The notes below the pieces were generated by a model. It ran no database searches. It was not told the DNA's origin and was given only the letters and a program-made list of their open reading frames with translations. A program made the translations under genes and the position numbers. A stretch of DNA of 64,000 nucleotides from Phycisphaeraceae bacterium (GTDB lineage Bacteria; Planctomycetota; Phycisphaerae; Phycisphaerales; UBA1924). Positions 9,466 to 17,815 of this stretch are shown piece by piece (within the stretch, counting starts at the first letter, position 1; each line of letters starts with the position of its first letter). The stretch is taken from NCBI GenBank assembly GCA_019636695.1, contig JAHBXD010000003.1, positions 124,001 through 188,000 on the forward strand, written 5' to 3'.

Positions 9466-9908
9466 GGGAAAACTCCTTCCAGGTGGGGTGCGTTTCTTTT
9501 CGTTTTGTCGGGCAACTCGCCCTGACAACAAGCCAAGCGGCGCACCCGCGTATCTGCTCACGCGATCAACGAAAACTCTTTTCATGGCGCAATCGCATGC
9601 AATCGGGGTGACCAGCCGTGTGTGCCCTCGGCCACGCCGACAGGGGTGTTGGCTCTATCTGCTGGTGGCGATGGAGCCGCCGCACCTGCACTGGCAAGGG
9701 AATCCCCTCGGTTGCCCTAGTGCATTGCTCAGGGCCATTGCGAATGACTAGGGTTTGTCCTAGTTTTACCGATCAGAACTCGAACTGCTTGCCCCCAGCC
9801 GCGGGTACCCCGCCTGAAGGCCGCACCCGGCTCGGGCGCGAGTTGACCCCCCCGAGGCCGGGAGTATCATGGTCGGCCCCTGAAGAACCGATCGGGGGGA
9901 TGATGAAC
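9466..9908. other. 443-bp gene-free gap before tRNA-Thr
   Basis: No convincing ORF or structured RNA was recognised. The only clear element is an 18-nt palindrome ACTAGG-6-CCTAGT at 9747-9764 followed by TTTT. The promoter for the tRNA-Thr/tuf group should lie here, but no unambiguous -35/-10 pair was found. Confidence 0.5.
9747..9764. promoter_or_regulatory. 18-nt palindrome upstream of tRNA-Thr and tuf
   Basis: ACTAGG (9747-9752) and CCTAGT (9759-9764) are a perfect inverted repeat with a GTTTGT spacer, 145 nt before the tRNA. It could be an operator or a weak terminator, as TTT follows. Confidence 0.3.
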
Positions 9909-9980
9909 GCCGCTGTAGCTCAGTGGTAGAGCGCACCCTTGGTAAGGGTGAGGTCGTGGGTTCAATCCCCACTAGCGGCT
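9909..9980 (+). tRNA. tRNA-Thr (anticodon GGT)
   Basis: A 72-nt cloverleaf. The acceptor GCCGCTG pairs with TAGCGGC, with a U discriminator. The D arm contains AGCTCAGTGGTAGAGC. The anticodon stem CACCC/GGGTG encloses loop TTGGTAA with GGT at positions 34-36. The T arm is GTGGGTTCAATCCCCAC. No 3' CCA is encoded. It lies 248 nt ahead of tuf in the same direction, the classical tRNA-tuf linkage. Confidence 0.96.
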
Positions 9981-10228
9981 TTACGGGTCTGGCGTCCGTG
10001 TCCTTCCTTATTAGGGCGCGGGTGAACTTGACGGATCGAGGCTCGACCCGGCGGATTTCGCGGCAACATTTCCGGTTGCCGGTTGATCGGACAGCGCGGG
10101 CGGGCAATGCTTCCCCCCTGACGCTGGTCGTCGGGCATCGCCGATGCGTCCTCGGCGGGCAGTTCCATTTCACGGCACTCCCCCTGACGTGTTTCGGGGG
10201 ACGAACAAGAGTCGGAGGTAGGTGTTCC

Positions 10229-11428
10229 ATGGCCAAGGGCGTGTTCGAGCGCAAAAAACCCCACGTGAACGTCGGCACGATCGGTCACATTGACCACGGC
10301 AAGTCCACGCTCACGGCCGCGCTGTCGGCCCGGTGCGCGGCCAAGCACGGCGGTGAGATCAAGAGCTATGCCGATATCACCAAGGGCGGTACCGTCCGCG
10401 ACGCGAGCAAGACGGTGACGATCCATTCTTCGCATACGGAGTATGAGACTTCCAACCGTCACTACGCCCACGTCGACTGCCCGGGCCACGCCGACTATGT
10501 GAAGAACATGATTACCGGCGCGGCCCAGATGGACGGCGCCATCCTCGTCGTGTCGGCCGCAGACGGCCCCATGCCCCAGACCCGCGAGCACGTGCTGCTT
10601 GCCCGCCAGGTCGGTGTGCCCTACATCGTCGTCTTCCTGAACAAGGTTGACCTCGTGGACGATCCCGAGCTGCTCGACCTCGTCGAGATGGAAGTCCGCG
10701 ACCTGCTCAACAAGTACAACTTCCCCGGCGACGACACCCCGGTGATTCGCGGGCAGGCCAAGGCCGCCGTCGAGAACCCCAAGGACGACGCCGCCTGCAA
10801 GGGCATCGACGAGCTGCTCGAGGCGCTCGACAGCTACATCCCCGAGCCGACCCGCGAGCAGGACAAGCCCTTCCTCATGGCCGTCGAAGACGTCTTCAGC
10901 ATCAAGGGCCGCGGCACCGTGGCCACGGGCCGTATCGAGCGCGGCACGATCAAGGTCGGCGATGCCGCCGAGATCGTCGGCTTCACTGAGAAGCCCCAGA
11001 CCACCACGATCACCGGCGTCGAGATGTTCCAGAAGACGCTCGATCAGGGCATCGCGGGCGACAACGTCGGCCTGCTCCTCCGCGGCATCGAAAAGACCGA
11101 TGTCGAGCGCGGCCAGGTCATCTGCAAGCCCGGGTCGATCAAGCCCCACACCAAGTTCAAGGGCGAGGTCTACGTGCTCACTAAGGAAGAGGGCGGACGA
11201 ACCACGCCGTTCTTCTCCAACTATCGCCCGCAGTTCTACATGCGGACGACCGACGTCACCGGCAAGGTCAGCCTCATCGGGGCCGAGATGTGCATGCCCG
11301 GCGACAACGTCCAGATGGAAATCGACCTGATGGGCAAGCCCGTCGCCATGGAAAAGGGCCTTCGCTTCGCCGTCCGCGAGGGCGGGCGCACGATCGGCTC
11401 GGGCGTCGTCACTGAGATCATCGAGTAA
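10229..11428 (+). CDS. tuf: Elongation factor Tu with unusual switch I
   Basis: 399-residue GTPase that brings aminoacyl-tRNA to the ribosome. G motifs are present: GHIDHGKS (19-26), DCPGH (83-87) and NKVD. Domains 2 and 3 follow and end with [14 protein letters not shown]. The effector loop is abnormal: the near-universal RGITINTSH is KTVTIHSSH (61-69), preceded by KGGTVRDAS and two residues longer than in E. coli. The Mg-coordinating Thr is kept (T64). GGAGG stands before ATG 10229. A strong terminator follows at 11492. Confidence 0.97.
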   Translation: MAKGVFERKKPHVNVGTIGHIDHGKSTLTAALSARCAAKHGGEIKSYADITKGGTVRDASKTVTIHSSHTEYETSNRHYAHVDCPGHADYVKNMITGAAQMDGAILVVSAADGPMPQTREHVLLARQVGVPYIVVFLNKVDLVDDPELLDLVEMEVRDLLNKYNFPGDDTPVIRGQAKAAVENPKDDAACKGIDELLEALDSYIPEPTREQDKPFLMAVEDVFSIKGRGTVATGRIERGTIKVGDAAEIVGFTEKPQTTTITGVEMFQKTLDQGIAGDNVGLLLRGIEKTDVERGQVICKPGSIKPHTKFKGEVYVLTKEEGGRTTPFFSNYRPQFYMRTTDVTGKVSLIGAEMCMPGDNVQMEIDLMGKPVAMEKGLRFAVREGGRTIGSGVVTEIIE

Positions 11429-11491
11429 TCGACCTTCCGTCTCATCCCCGGCGGGGCAGGTGGCCGCCGCCTAGGATTGTTCAGCCTTCCC

Positions 11492-11525
11492 CGGCCTGTC
11501 GGCGACCAGCCGACAGGCCGCTTTT
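11492..11525 (+). terminator. Intrinsic terminator after tuf
   Basis: A perfect 12-bp stem CGGCCTGTCGGC / GCCGACAGGCCG, loop GACCA, followed by CTTTTA. It lies between tuf and rpmG. Confidence 0.85.
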
Positions 11526-11597
11526 ACGATCAGGCGCCCGAAACGGGCATTTCCACGCGTTGGGCCGCCCGAGGCCGCGCAGGAAGAAGGTGGAGCG

Positions 11598-11780
11598 ATG
11601 GCGAAGAAGAAATCCGCAGGCCGCGAATACATGTGGCTGCAGTGCACCCAGTCGGGTGATCTCAACTACCGTACCTCGATCAATGCCAAAGGCGGCATTC
11701 CGGAGAAACTCAAGGCGGGTCTGATGAAATATTGCCCGCGCCTGCGCACGCACACCCTGCACAAGATCAAGAAGAAGTGA
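11598..11780 (+). CDS. rpmG: Ribosomal protein bL33
   Basis: 60 residues of the 50S subunit. The family core is clear: [20 protein letters not shown] and [19 protein letters not shown]. Zinc-ribbon members have two CxxC-like pairs. Here only C16 and C46 remain; the partner in the first pair is Ser (CTQS) and the partner in the second is absent, so zinc binding is unlikely. GGAGCG precedes the ATG. It lies in the conserved order tuf, rpmG, tRNA-Trp, secE, nusG. Confidence 0.93.
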   Translation: MAKKKSAGREYMWLQCTQSGDLNYRTSINAKGGIPEKLKAGLMKYCPRLRTHTLHKIKKK

Positions 11781-11791
11781 CACGCCATCAA

Positions 11792-11832
11792 GGTTTCCAT
11801 CGGCCCGGCGTGCAGGCGGCCCGATGGAAACC
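11792..11832 (+). terminator. Hairpin after rpmG
   Basis: A 12-bp perfect stem GGTTTCCATCGG / CCGATGGAAACC, with more GC pairs inside, 11 nt after the rpmG stop. No T-tract follows, so read-through into tRNA-Trp and secE is possible. Confidence 0.6.
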
Positions 11833-11903
11833 CCTGGCACTGCACGGTGCAGCATTGCGAAGGCGCCCTGCATCGGACATTCTCGACTTCAAGGCATTCT
11901 GAT

Positions 11904-11976
<73 letters not shown>

Positions 11977-12030
11977 TTCTCCGGACGGGGCCGTCTCGTG
12001 CGGCCGGGCGAAGGAGGATCGGAACCACTC

Positions 12031-12717
12031 ATGGCATTCGGAATCTACAAAGTCGGTCAGGGCTATTGGGTGCGCGTGCTCACAGCCGCATTGGCCGGTG
12101 CGCTGGTGCTTGCCGCAGGCGCGTGGGGCTGGTCGCAGGCTCGCGTCATAAAGACGCCGACCAAGGCCTGGGATGCCAGCGTCACGCGGGTGCAGGGCAC
12201 GATCTCTCCCGGAGCGACGGTGCAGTTTCTTGACCGAAACGACCCCGGGCGTTCGCTCGCCATGGCCGATGTCGAGTCGGTGCGTCCTGATCAGCTCCGG
12301 CTTCGCGCGATGACCATCACGGCCGATCGCAAGCCCGGGCAGGAAGACATTATCCGGGTTCCCGGCGGACCGGGGCAGCCCCCGATCTACAACGCGGTGA
12401 TGAGCGCCCAGTTCCGAGAGGTACCGGTCATCAACCCGCTCTACATCCAGGCTGGTGTGTTGTCGGTCGTGGTGGCCACGGGCGGCCTGTTGATCTTCTG
12501 GTTCGTGGGAGTCAACAAGAGATCGTCAGAGTTTCTCATCGCCACCGACGGAGAGATGAAGAAAGTCAACTGGTCCACCCGGAAGGAAGTGATCGGCTCG
12601 ACGTGGGTGGTGATCATCGCCTGCCTGCTGATGGCCTCCGTGTTGTTTGTGTATGACACCGTTCTTTCATCCTTCTTCAAGTTTGTCGGCGTGCTTGAGC
12701 GCCCCCCTGAGAACTGA
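12031..12717 (+). CDS. secE: Preprotein translocase subunit SecE with large extension
   Basis: 228 residues. The C-terminal 70 residues are a standard SecE: the amphipathic helix with EMKKVNWSTRKEVIGSTWVV, then a membrane segment (IIACLLMASVLFVYD). Ahead of this are two further membrane segments, about 15-37 and 145-165, separated by a loop of about 100 residues that should be outside the membrane. Most single-span SecE proteins are 60-70 residues and E. coli SecE is 127. The protein clamps SecY in the Sec channel. AAGGAGG precedes the ATG. nusG follows 47 nt later. Confidence 0.9.
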   Translation: MAFGIYKVGQGYWVRVLTAALAGALVLAAGAWGWSQARVIKTPTKAWDASVTRVQGTISPGATVQFLDRNDPGRSLAMADVESVRPDQLRLRAMTITADRKPGQEDIIRVPGGPGQPPIYNAVMSAQFREVPVINPLYIQAGVLSVVVATGGLLIFWFVGVNKRSSEFLIATDGEMKKVNWSTRKEVIGSTWVVIIACLLMASVLFVYDTVLSSFFKFVGVLERPPEN

Positions 12718-12764
12718 TCGTCCTCATGACCTCACTCGGAGGCATCGACCGGATGGAGACCCCC

Positions 12765-13376
12765 ATGTCCAGCGTCGTCGAGAATCCAGGCATTCCCCAA
12801 GAAGAGCCCCTTCGCCAGCCGGGTATGGATTGGTTCGCCCTCCGTGTTGCCAGCAACAAGGAGAACTCCGTCCGCGATACCCTTCTGCGCAAGGTGCAGA
12901 TCGAGGCCATGACGCACCTTGTCGGCCGGATTCTCGTGCCCACCGAGAAAACCAAGACCATCAAGGCGGGCAAGGCCAAGATCACCGAAACCAAGCTTTA
13001 TCCCGGGTATGTCTTCGTCGAAATGAAACTCGACGACAACGGGCGCATCCCGCAGGATGTCTTCTTCCTGATCAAGGAAACCACCGGCGTGGGCGACTTC
13101 ATCGGCGCTGCCGGCCGGCCCACTCCGCTGGCCGAGCACGAGGTCGAAAAGGTTCAGCGCCTCAGCCGCAAGCCCGAAGAAGAGCCGATGGTCAAGCTCA
13201 CCTTCCAGAAAGGCGAGCACGTCACCATCAAAGAAGGCCCGTTCCAGGGATACGAAGGCACGGTCGATGAGGTCATGCCCGACAAGGGCACCGTGCGGGT
13301 GCTTGTCACGATCTTCGGTCGTCAGGCCCCCATCGACCTCGAAGAATGGCAGATCGGCAAGTCCGAAACCGTCTGA
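12765..13376 (+). CDS. nusG: Transcription factor NusG
   Basis: 203 residues. The NGN domain (MDWFALRVASNKENSVRDTL, then LYPGYVFVEM) binds RNA polymerase and keeps it elongating. The C-terminal KOW domain (FQKGEHVTIKEGPFQGYEGTVDEV) contacts Rho or ribosomal S10. Start 12765 is preferred because GGAGA lies 6 nt before it; the same frame is open from 12726. rho follows directly; the usual rplK-rplA-rplJ-rplL-rpoBC run is absent. Confidence 0.94.
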   Translation: MSSVVENPGIPQEEPLRQPGMDWFALRVASNKENSVRDTLLRKVQIEAMTHLVGRILVPTEKTKTIKAGKAKITETKLYPGYVFVEMKLDDNGRIPQDVFFLIKETTGVGDFIGAAGRPTPLAEHEVEKVQRLSRKPEEEPMVKLTFQKGEHVTIKEGPFQGYEGTVDEVMPDKGTVRVLVTIFGRQAPIDLEEWQIGKSETV

Positions 13377-13584
13377 GCGGACCCCCGACCCCGTTCAACC
13401 CGGGTGGATCAGGCGTCTACCGACCCTTCCCCCGATTTGACGATCCTGATCCGCCGTATGCTGCGGCGGGCGAGGGCGATTCAAGCCCCGTGCACTGACA
13501 GACCGACGTTTCCGGCACGATGCCGGTGTTTCCTCTCGCTCGGGAAGCCCGATTCGTGCCTCTTCAGGCGTTGCGCTTCACGCA

Positions 13585-14826
13585 ATGGTTGCCGAAGCGC
13601 CCCGTGAGTCGCCCGACCGGCGACGCCGCGGACCGAGAGCAGACATGCGAACCGTGACCGGCATTCTTGAATCTCCGGCGCGCGCCGAAGGCCGCATACG
13701 CCAACTCACCGACTCCCTGCTCGCCCAGCACGTGGATGACCCTTTCGTCCCCATTCCCATGGTCGAACAGTTCCGTCTTCGCTCCGGGGCTGAACTCACT
13801 GTCGAAGTCGCCGATAGACTCCCCAGACGCCGGCGAGGCAGGTCAGGGCCGCGCACCCCGCGGCGGGTTGTTGATCGCATCTTGGCGATCGAGGGCCTCA
13901 CACCCGATGAATACTCCGGCCGCTTCAAGCCGTTTGAAGAACTGACCAGCATCGACCCCCAGCCTCGGCTGACACTCGAGCACCGAGGTTGCCCGGCGAG
14001 CTGCCGTCTGGTCGATCTGTTCTGCCCGATCGGCCGCGGCCAGCGTGGCCTGATCGTCAGCCCCCCCAAGGCGGGCAAAACCACTCTGCTCAAAGACATC
14101 ACGGCGGGCATTCTGATCAACCATCTCGACGTGATGGTGTTCGTCCTGCTTGTTGACGAGCGCCCTGAAGAGGTCACCGACTTCCGTCGCGCCTTCTGCC
14201 GCGAGGGCCTGCCGTGGGATCCCGGCCGAGTCCGCGTGATCGCCAGCAGCAACGACCACGATACCGAACGGCATATCTCGGTCAGCACGATGTGCATCGA
14301 GCGTGCAAAGCGCATGGTCGAGGCCGGCAAACATGTCGTAGTGATTCTCGATTCGCTGACACGGCTCGGCCGCGCCTTCAACCGGTCAAACAGGCATGCC
14401 AGTTCGGGGCGGACCATGTCCGGCGGCATCGATTCCAAGGCGCTCGAAGTGCCCAAGCAGCTCTTCGGCGCCGCCCGCAACACTGAAGAAGCCGGAAGCC
14501 TGACCGTCATCGCCTCGTGCCTCGTCGATACCGGCTCGGTCGGCGATCAACTGATCTTCGAAGAGTTCAAAGGCACCGGCAATATGGAGCTCATTCTCGA
14601 TCGCAAGATCGCCGAGCGCCGGCTCTTCCCTGCGATCAATCTCGCCGCCAGCGGCACCCGCAAAGACGAACTCCTCCAGCCGCCTCACGAGCATAAAACC
14701 GTCACTGCCCTGCGCAGGCGCATGCTTGCCATGCCCCCGCCGCAGCAGGTCGAGCAGCTCCTCGCGGCCTTGGCCCGCTTCGACACCAACGAGCGCCTGG
14801 TGGGCACGGCCGGTTCAGCCGCATAA
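13585..14826 (+). CDS. rho: Transcription termination factor Rho
   Basis: 413-residue RNA-dependent ATPase/translocase acting as a hexamer. Walker [29 protein letters not shown], Walker [17 protein letters not shown], the [17 protein letters not shown] block and the C-terminal [21 protein letters not shown] are complete. The N-terminal part matches only a diverged cold-shock-type RNA-binding domain (TVTGILES ... [12 protein letters not shown]); the helical Rho_N domain seems absent. ATG 13645, with GAGAG before it, is an alternative start. It lies 208 nt after nusG on the same strand; NusG and Rho act together. Confidence 0.95.
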   Translation: MVAEAPRESPDRRRRGPRADMRTVTGILESPARAEGRIRQLTDSLLAQHVDDPFVPIPMVEQFRLRSGAELTVEVADRLPRRRRGRSGPRTPRRVVDRILAIEGLTPDEYSGRFKPFEELTSIDPQPRLTLEHRGCPASCRLVDLFCPIGRGQRGLIVSPPKAGKTTLLKDITAGILINHLDVMVFVLLVDERPEEVTDFRRAFCREGLPWDPGRVRVIASSNDHDTERHISVSTMCIERAKRMVEAGKHVVVILDSLTRLGRAFNRSNRHASSGRTMSGGIDSKALEVPKQLFGAARNTEEAGSLTVIASCLVDTGSVGDQLIFEEFKGTGNMELILDRKIAERRLFPAINLAASGTRKDELLQPPHEHKTVTALRRRMLAMPPPQQVEQLLAALARFDTNERLVGTAGSAA

Positions 14827-14890
14827 GGGATTTCCCTATCCGGATGGGCGAATCCGTACCCCGGCTCTGGGTTCTCTTGACTGAGTATCC

Positions 14891-14928
14891 TAGAATGGAA
14901 TGATTCTAAGTCTCTATTCCGGACTTAG
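14891..14928 (+). promoter_or_regulatory. Overlapping palindromes upstream of iscS
   Basis: TAGAAT-6-ATTCTA (14891-14908) overlaps CTAAGTC-9-GACTTAG (14906-14928), 56-93 nt before the iscS start. This is the only AT-rich spot of the gap. It may be the binding site of an Rrf2-type or other regulator; no regulator gene is adjacent, so this is inference. Confidence 0.4.
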
Positions 14929-14983
14929 ATGGCCGATTTGACACTGCGCACACCATTCGGGCTGACCGCCCGGGAGCCTCCAC

Positions 14984-16222
14984 ATGTCCGTCAAGCTTCC
15001 GATCTACCTCGATCACGCTGCCACCACCCCGTGCGACCCTCGCGTGGTCGAAGCGATGCTCCCGTATTTCACCGAGATCTTCGGCAATCCTGGAAGCCGA
15101 AACCACCAGTTCGGCTGGCGCGCTGAAGAAGGCGTGGATGCCGCTCGCCGGCAGGTTGCCGACCTGATCGGCGCCGACCACAAGGAGATCATCTTCACCA
15201 GCGGCGCAACCGAGGCGAACAACATCGCCATTCGGGGTGCGGCGAACATGTATGCCAAGAGCGGCCCGGGCACCACGGGCCGCGGGCACATCATCACGAG
15301 CACCATCGAGCACAAGGCCGTGCTCGATCCGTGCAAGCGGCTTCAGAAGGAAGGCTTCGATGTGACCTTCATCGAGCCTCCGAAGGACGGCATCGTGACT
15401 CGCGCGATGATCGAGGGTGCGATGCGCCCCGACACGATTCTCGTTTCGATCATGTGGGCCAACAACGAGATGGGCACCATCAACGAGGTGCCGCAGATCG
15501 GCGCGCTTTGCCATGAGAAGGGCGTGCTCTTCCATACTGATGCCACCCAGTGGGTCGGCAAGATGCCGACCGACGTCGAGAAGGACAACATTGACCTGCT
15601 GAGCTTCAGCGGGCACAAGATTTACGGCCCCAAGGGCGTCGGCGTGCTGTATGTCCGCCGGCGCAAGCCGCGTGTTCGCCTTCAGGCGCTGGTCGACGGC
15701 GGCGGGCAGGAACGCGGCTTCCGCTCCGGCACGCTGAATGTCACGGGGATTGTCGGGCTTGGCAAGGCGTGCGAGATCGCCCGAGCAGAGATGGACAAGG
15801 ACGGCGAGCGCCTGCTGGCGCTGCGCAAGCAGCTCGAGCAGGCGATTACCTCGCAGCTCGATGTCGTGCAGATCAACGGCCATGCCGAGAAGCGTTTGCC
15901 CCACATGACCAACATCTCGTTCGGGTTCGTCGAGGGCGAGAGCCTGATGATGGCGACCAAGGAGATCGCCATGAGCTCCGGTTCGGCCTGCACCAGCGCG
16001 AGCCTGGAGCCGAGTTATGTGCTCAAGGGCATCGGTGTCGGCGATGACCTCGCCCACTCGTCGCTGCGCATCAGCCTCGGCCGCTGGACGACCTCGGAAG
16101 ACGTCGAGTACGCCGCACAAGCGATCGTCAGAGCCGTGAAGAAGCTCCGGGAGCTCAGCCCGCTCTACGACATGCACCAGGAGGGCATCGACATCAGCAA
16201 GATCGAGTGGCAGGCGCACTGA
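14984..16222 (+). CDS. iscS: Cysteine desulfurase (IscS/NifS family)
   Basis: 412-residue PLP enzyme that takes sulfur from cysteine for Fe-S cluster assembly. Seen: YLDHAATTPCDPRV at the N-terminus, TSGATEANNIAIRG, the PLP-lysine strand LLSFSGHKIYGPKGVG, and the mobile catalytic loop SSGSACTSASLEPSYVL containing the active Cys. Length matches group I enzymes. First gene of an iscS-iscU-iscA cluster; iscR, hscBA and fdx are not nearby. CCTCCAC lies before the ATG but no ideal ribosome binding site is seen. Confidence 0.96.
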   Translation: MSVKLPIYLDHAATTPCDPRVVEAMLPYFTEIFGNPGSRNHQFGWRAEEGVDAARRQVADLIGADHKEIIFTSGATEANNIAIRGAANMYAKSGPGTTGRGHIITSTIEHKAVLDPCKRLQKEGFDVTFIEPPKDGIVTRAMIEGAMRPDTILVSIMWANNEMGTINEVPQIGALCHEKGVLFHTDATQWVGKMPTDVEKDNIDLLSFSGHKIYGPKGVGVLYVRRRKPRVRLQALVDGGGQERGFRSGTLNVTGIVGLGKACEIARAEMDKDGERLLALRKQLEQAITSQLDVVQINGHAEKRLPHMTNISFGFVEGESLMMATKEIAMSSGSACTSASLEPSYVLKGIGVGDDLAHSSLRISLGRWTTSEDVEYAAQAIVRAVKKLRELSPLYDMHQEGIDISKIEWQAH

Positions 16223-16290
16223 GGAAAATGGCTCTAGGGCTATATCGCTCAATGAGGCAGGATTCAGGAAGCGTGAAAGGTGTCGGGCAA

Positions 16291-16634
16291 ATGGAACGGG
16301 GCTGGCTCAGACCAGAGTTGCTTGCGCGAACGGAGGCGTTCTGTAATCGCTGTCTGGTTGCCGCCGAGCAACTGCTGGCGGATGGGCGATCCCCTCGCAT
16401 TTGTGATCAGTTGGCCGAAGCGGGTACATCCGTCGGTGCGAATATCGCGGAGGCTCACGAGGCCATGAGTCTCAAGGACTTCCGCAAGTGTCTAGCGATT
16501 TCGGTGAAGGCGTTGGCGGAAACGAGATTCTGGATCCGGCAGTGCGATCGTCGAGGCTGGTTCACCCAGGCAAAGGTGCAGGATCGCTTCAGGAACTCGA
16601 GGAGATCAAACGTGTTCTTGGCTCGATCCTGTAG
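16291..16634 (+). pseudogene. Four-helix-bundle (23S rRNA IVS-type) gene, frameshifted
   Basis: Residues read RTEAFCNRCLVAAEQ, QLAEAGTSVGANIAEAHEAM and DFRKCLAISVKALAETRFW, the signature of the S23/bIVP four-helix-bundle family related to Avd of diversity-generating retroelements. Near 16585-16588 the frame slips: the next frame gives LQELEEIKRVLGSIL and a stop at 16632-16634, the expected fourth helix and length (about 113 residues). One base is probably missing. In the uncorrected frame the protein runs on to 16752 with unrelated sequence. It is wedged between iscS and iscU and GAAAGG precedes the ATG. Confidence 0.8.
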
Positions 16635-16739
16635 CGCACTCGCCCGAACAAGCATGATGTTGTGTCAACGTTTCGAGCTCGGATCGAGGCCGAGATTCCT
16701 GCCCAAGAACTTCGAACGAACGGCCTTCCCATTTTGCCC

Positions 16740-16759
16740 TTTAGCAATTTAGCAATTTT
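16740..16759 (+). repeat. Tandem TTTAGCAA repeat next to the iscU ribosome binding site
   Basis: Two exact copies of TTTAGCAA (16740-16755) followed by TTTT, preceded by TTTTGCCC. It ends where the iscU ribosome binding site (GGAG) begins. AT-rich, unlike the surroundings; it may be the 3' edge of the inserted four-helix-bundle element. Confidence 0.55.
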
Positions 16760-16769
16760 GGAGACACCC

Positions 16770-17201
16770 ATGGCATACGGCCCCAAAATCATCGACCACT
16801 ACGAGAACCCGCGCAACGTGGGTTCGTTCGGAACCCAGAAGGAAATCAAGGAACGCAAGGATGTCGGCGTCGGCCTTGTCGGTGCGCCCGAATGCGGCGA
16901 CGTCATGCAACTTCAGATCAAGGTCGACAAGACCGGCAAGATCGAGGACGCCCGGTTCAAGTGCTTCGGCTGCGGTTCGGCCATCGCCAGCAGCAGTCTC
17001 GCCACCGAATGGCTCAAGGGACGCAGCCTTGATGAAGGGCTGGAGATCAAGAACACCCAGATCGTCGAGGAGCTCCAGCTCCCTCCGGTCAAGATCCACT
17101 GCTCCGTGCTCGCCGAAGACGCCATTCGGGCCGCCATTGCCGACTACAAGAAAAAGAACGGCCTGCCCGTTGATGAACACGCCCCCGCCGACGCCCACTG
17201 A
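16770..17201 (+). CDS. iscU: Fe-S cluster scaffold protein IscU
   Basis: 143 residues on which new Fe-S clusters are built from IscS sulfur. The start YGPKIIDHYENPRNVGSF is typical. All three cluster ligands are visible: GAPECGDVMQL, FKCFGCGSAIASSS and IHCSVLAEDA. GGAG lies 7 nt before the ATG, directly after the TTTAGCAA repeat. Normally it would abut iscS; here about 550 bp of inserted material separates them, which may lower coupling unless a new promoter lies in the insert. Confidence 0.96.
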   Translation: MAYGPKIIDHYENPRNVGSFGTQKEIKERKDVGVGLVGAPECGDVMQLQIKVDKTGKIEDARFKCFGCGSAIASSSLATEWLKGRSLDEGLEIKNTQIVEELQLPPVKIHCSVLAEDAIRAAIADYKKKNGLPVDEHAPADAH

Positions 17202-17278
17202 CCCCCCCGGGAAGCATTCGCTCGCCGCGAAGGTTGAGACCTAGGATCAATCACCTTTCCCGTCGCATGGAGCCTGTC

Positions 17279-17653
17279 ATGTCTGCCGCAACCCCAGCCG
17301 CACCCGAAACCGCCTCTGACGCCGTCGTCCACATCTCTCCGCTGGCCGCGAAAGAGATTCACCGGATTATCGACGAGCAGGAACTCGATAAGGAGAAGGT
17401 CTGCCTCCGCGTGGGGGTCAAGGGTGGCGGGTGCTCGGGTTTTTCCTACGTGCTCGACCTGACTGAAACCGTCAAAGCCACGGATGAGCAGTTCATCCAG
17501 CACGGCATCCGCGTGATCTGTGACCCCAAGAGCCTGCTGTACCTCAATGGGACCACGGTCGATTTCAAGGATGAAATCATGGGCCGCGGTTTCGTCTTCC
17601 AGAACCCGAACGCGACAAGCTCATGCGGTTGCGGCGCAAGCTTCTCCGCCTGA
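17279..17653 (+). CDS. iscA: A-type Fe-S carrier protein (IscA/ErpA family)
   Basis: 124 residues. Conserved cysteines appear as GGGCSGFSYVL and SSCGCGASF, which ligate iron or a cluster during transfer to target enzymes. Core strands VHISPLAAKEIHRII and IRVICDPKSLLYLNGTTVDF match the HesB/IscA fold. I prefer ATG 17279 with GGAG 6 nt upstream. It lies 77 nt after iscU and completes the iscS-iscU-iscA group. Sequence alone cannot separate IscA from ErpA. Confidence 0.92.
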   Translation: MSAATPAAPETASDAVVHISPLAAKEIHRIIDEQELDKEKVCLRVGVKGGGCSGFSYVLDLTETVKATDEQFIQHGIRVICDPKSLLYLNGTTVDFKDEIMGRGFVFQNPNATSSCGCGASFSA

Positions 17654-17815
17654 TCTCAACTCCTCTTGCGTCGACCTTTCCCCGGTGATACTCTGGGTAT
17701 AGGCTCGGGGTGGGCATCGTGGAGTGCGCTTGAGGGGTCATCACTGGGGGTTTCAAAGCCCTGAACCCCTCGCCCGATGCGCCTGCGGCGCAACAGCCAA
17801 GGAAGGGTGCGGCGT

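Noticed and set aside
9586-9908. Possible structured RNA (SRP, 6S or RNase P type) in the long gap before tRNA-Thr
   Set aside because: The diagnostic SRP tetraloop region and RNase P conserved blocks are not seen; only scattered short stems.
9962-11149. Minus-strand ORF of 395 codons over tuf
   Set aside because: Antisense to a fully supported EF-Tu gene; it also crosses tRNA-Thr.
14906-16252. Minus-strand ORF of 448 codons over iscS
   Set aside because: Antisense shadow of iscS with no domain pattern.
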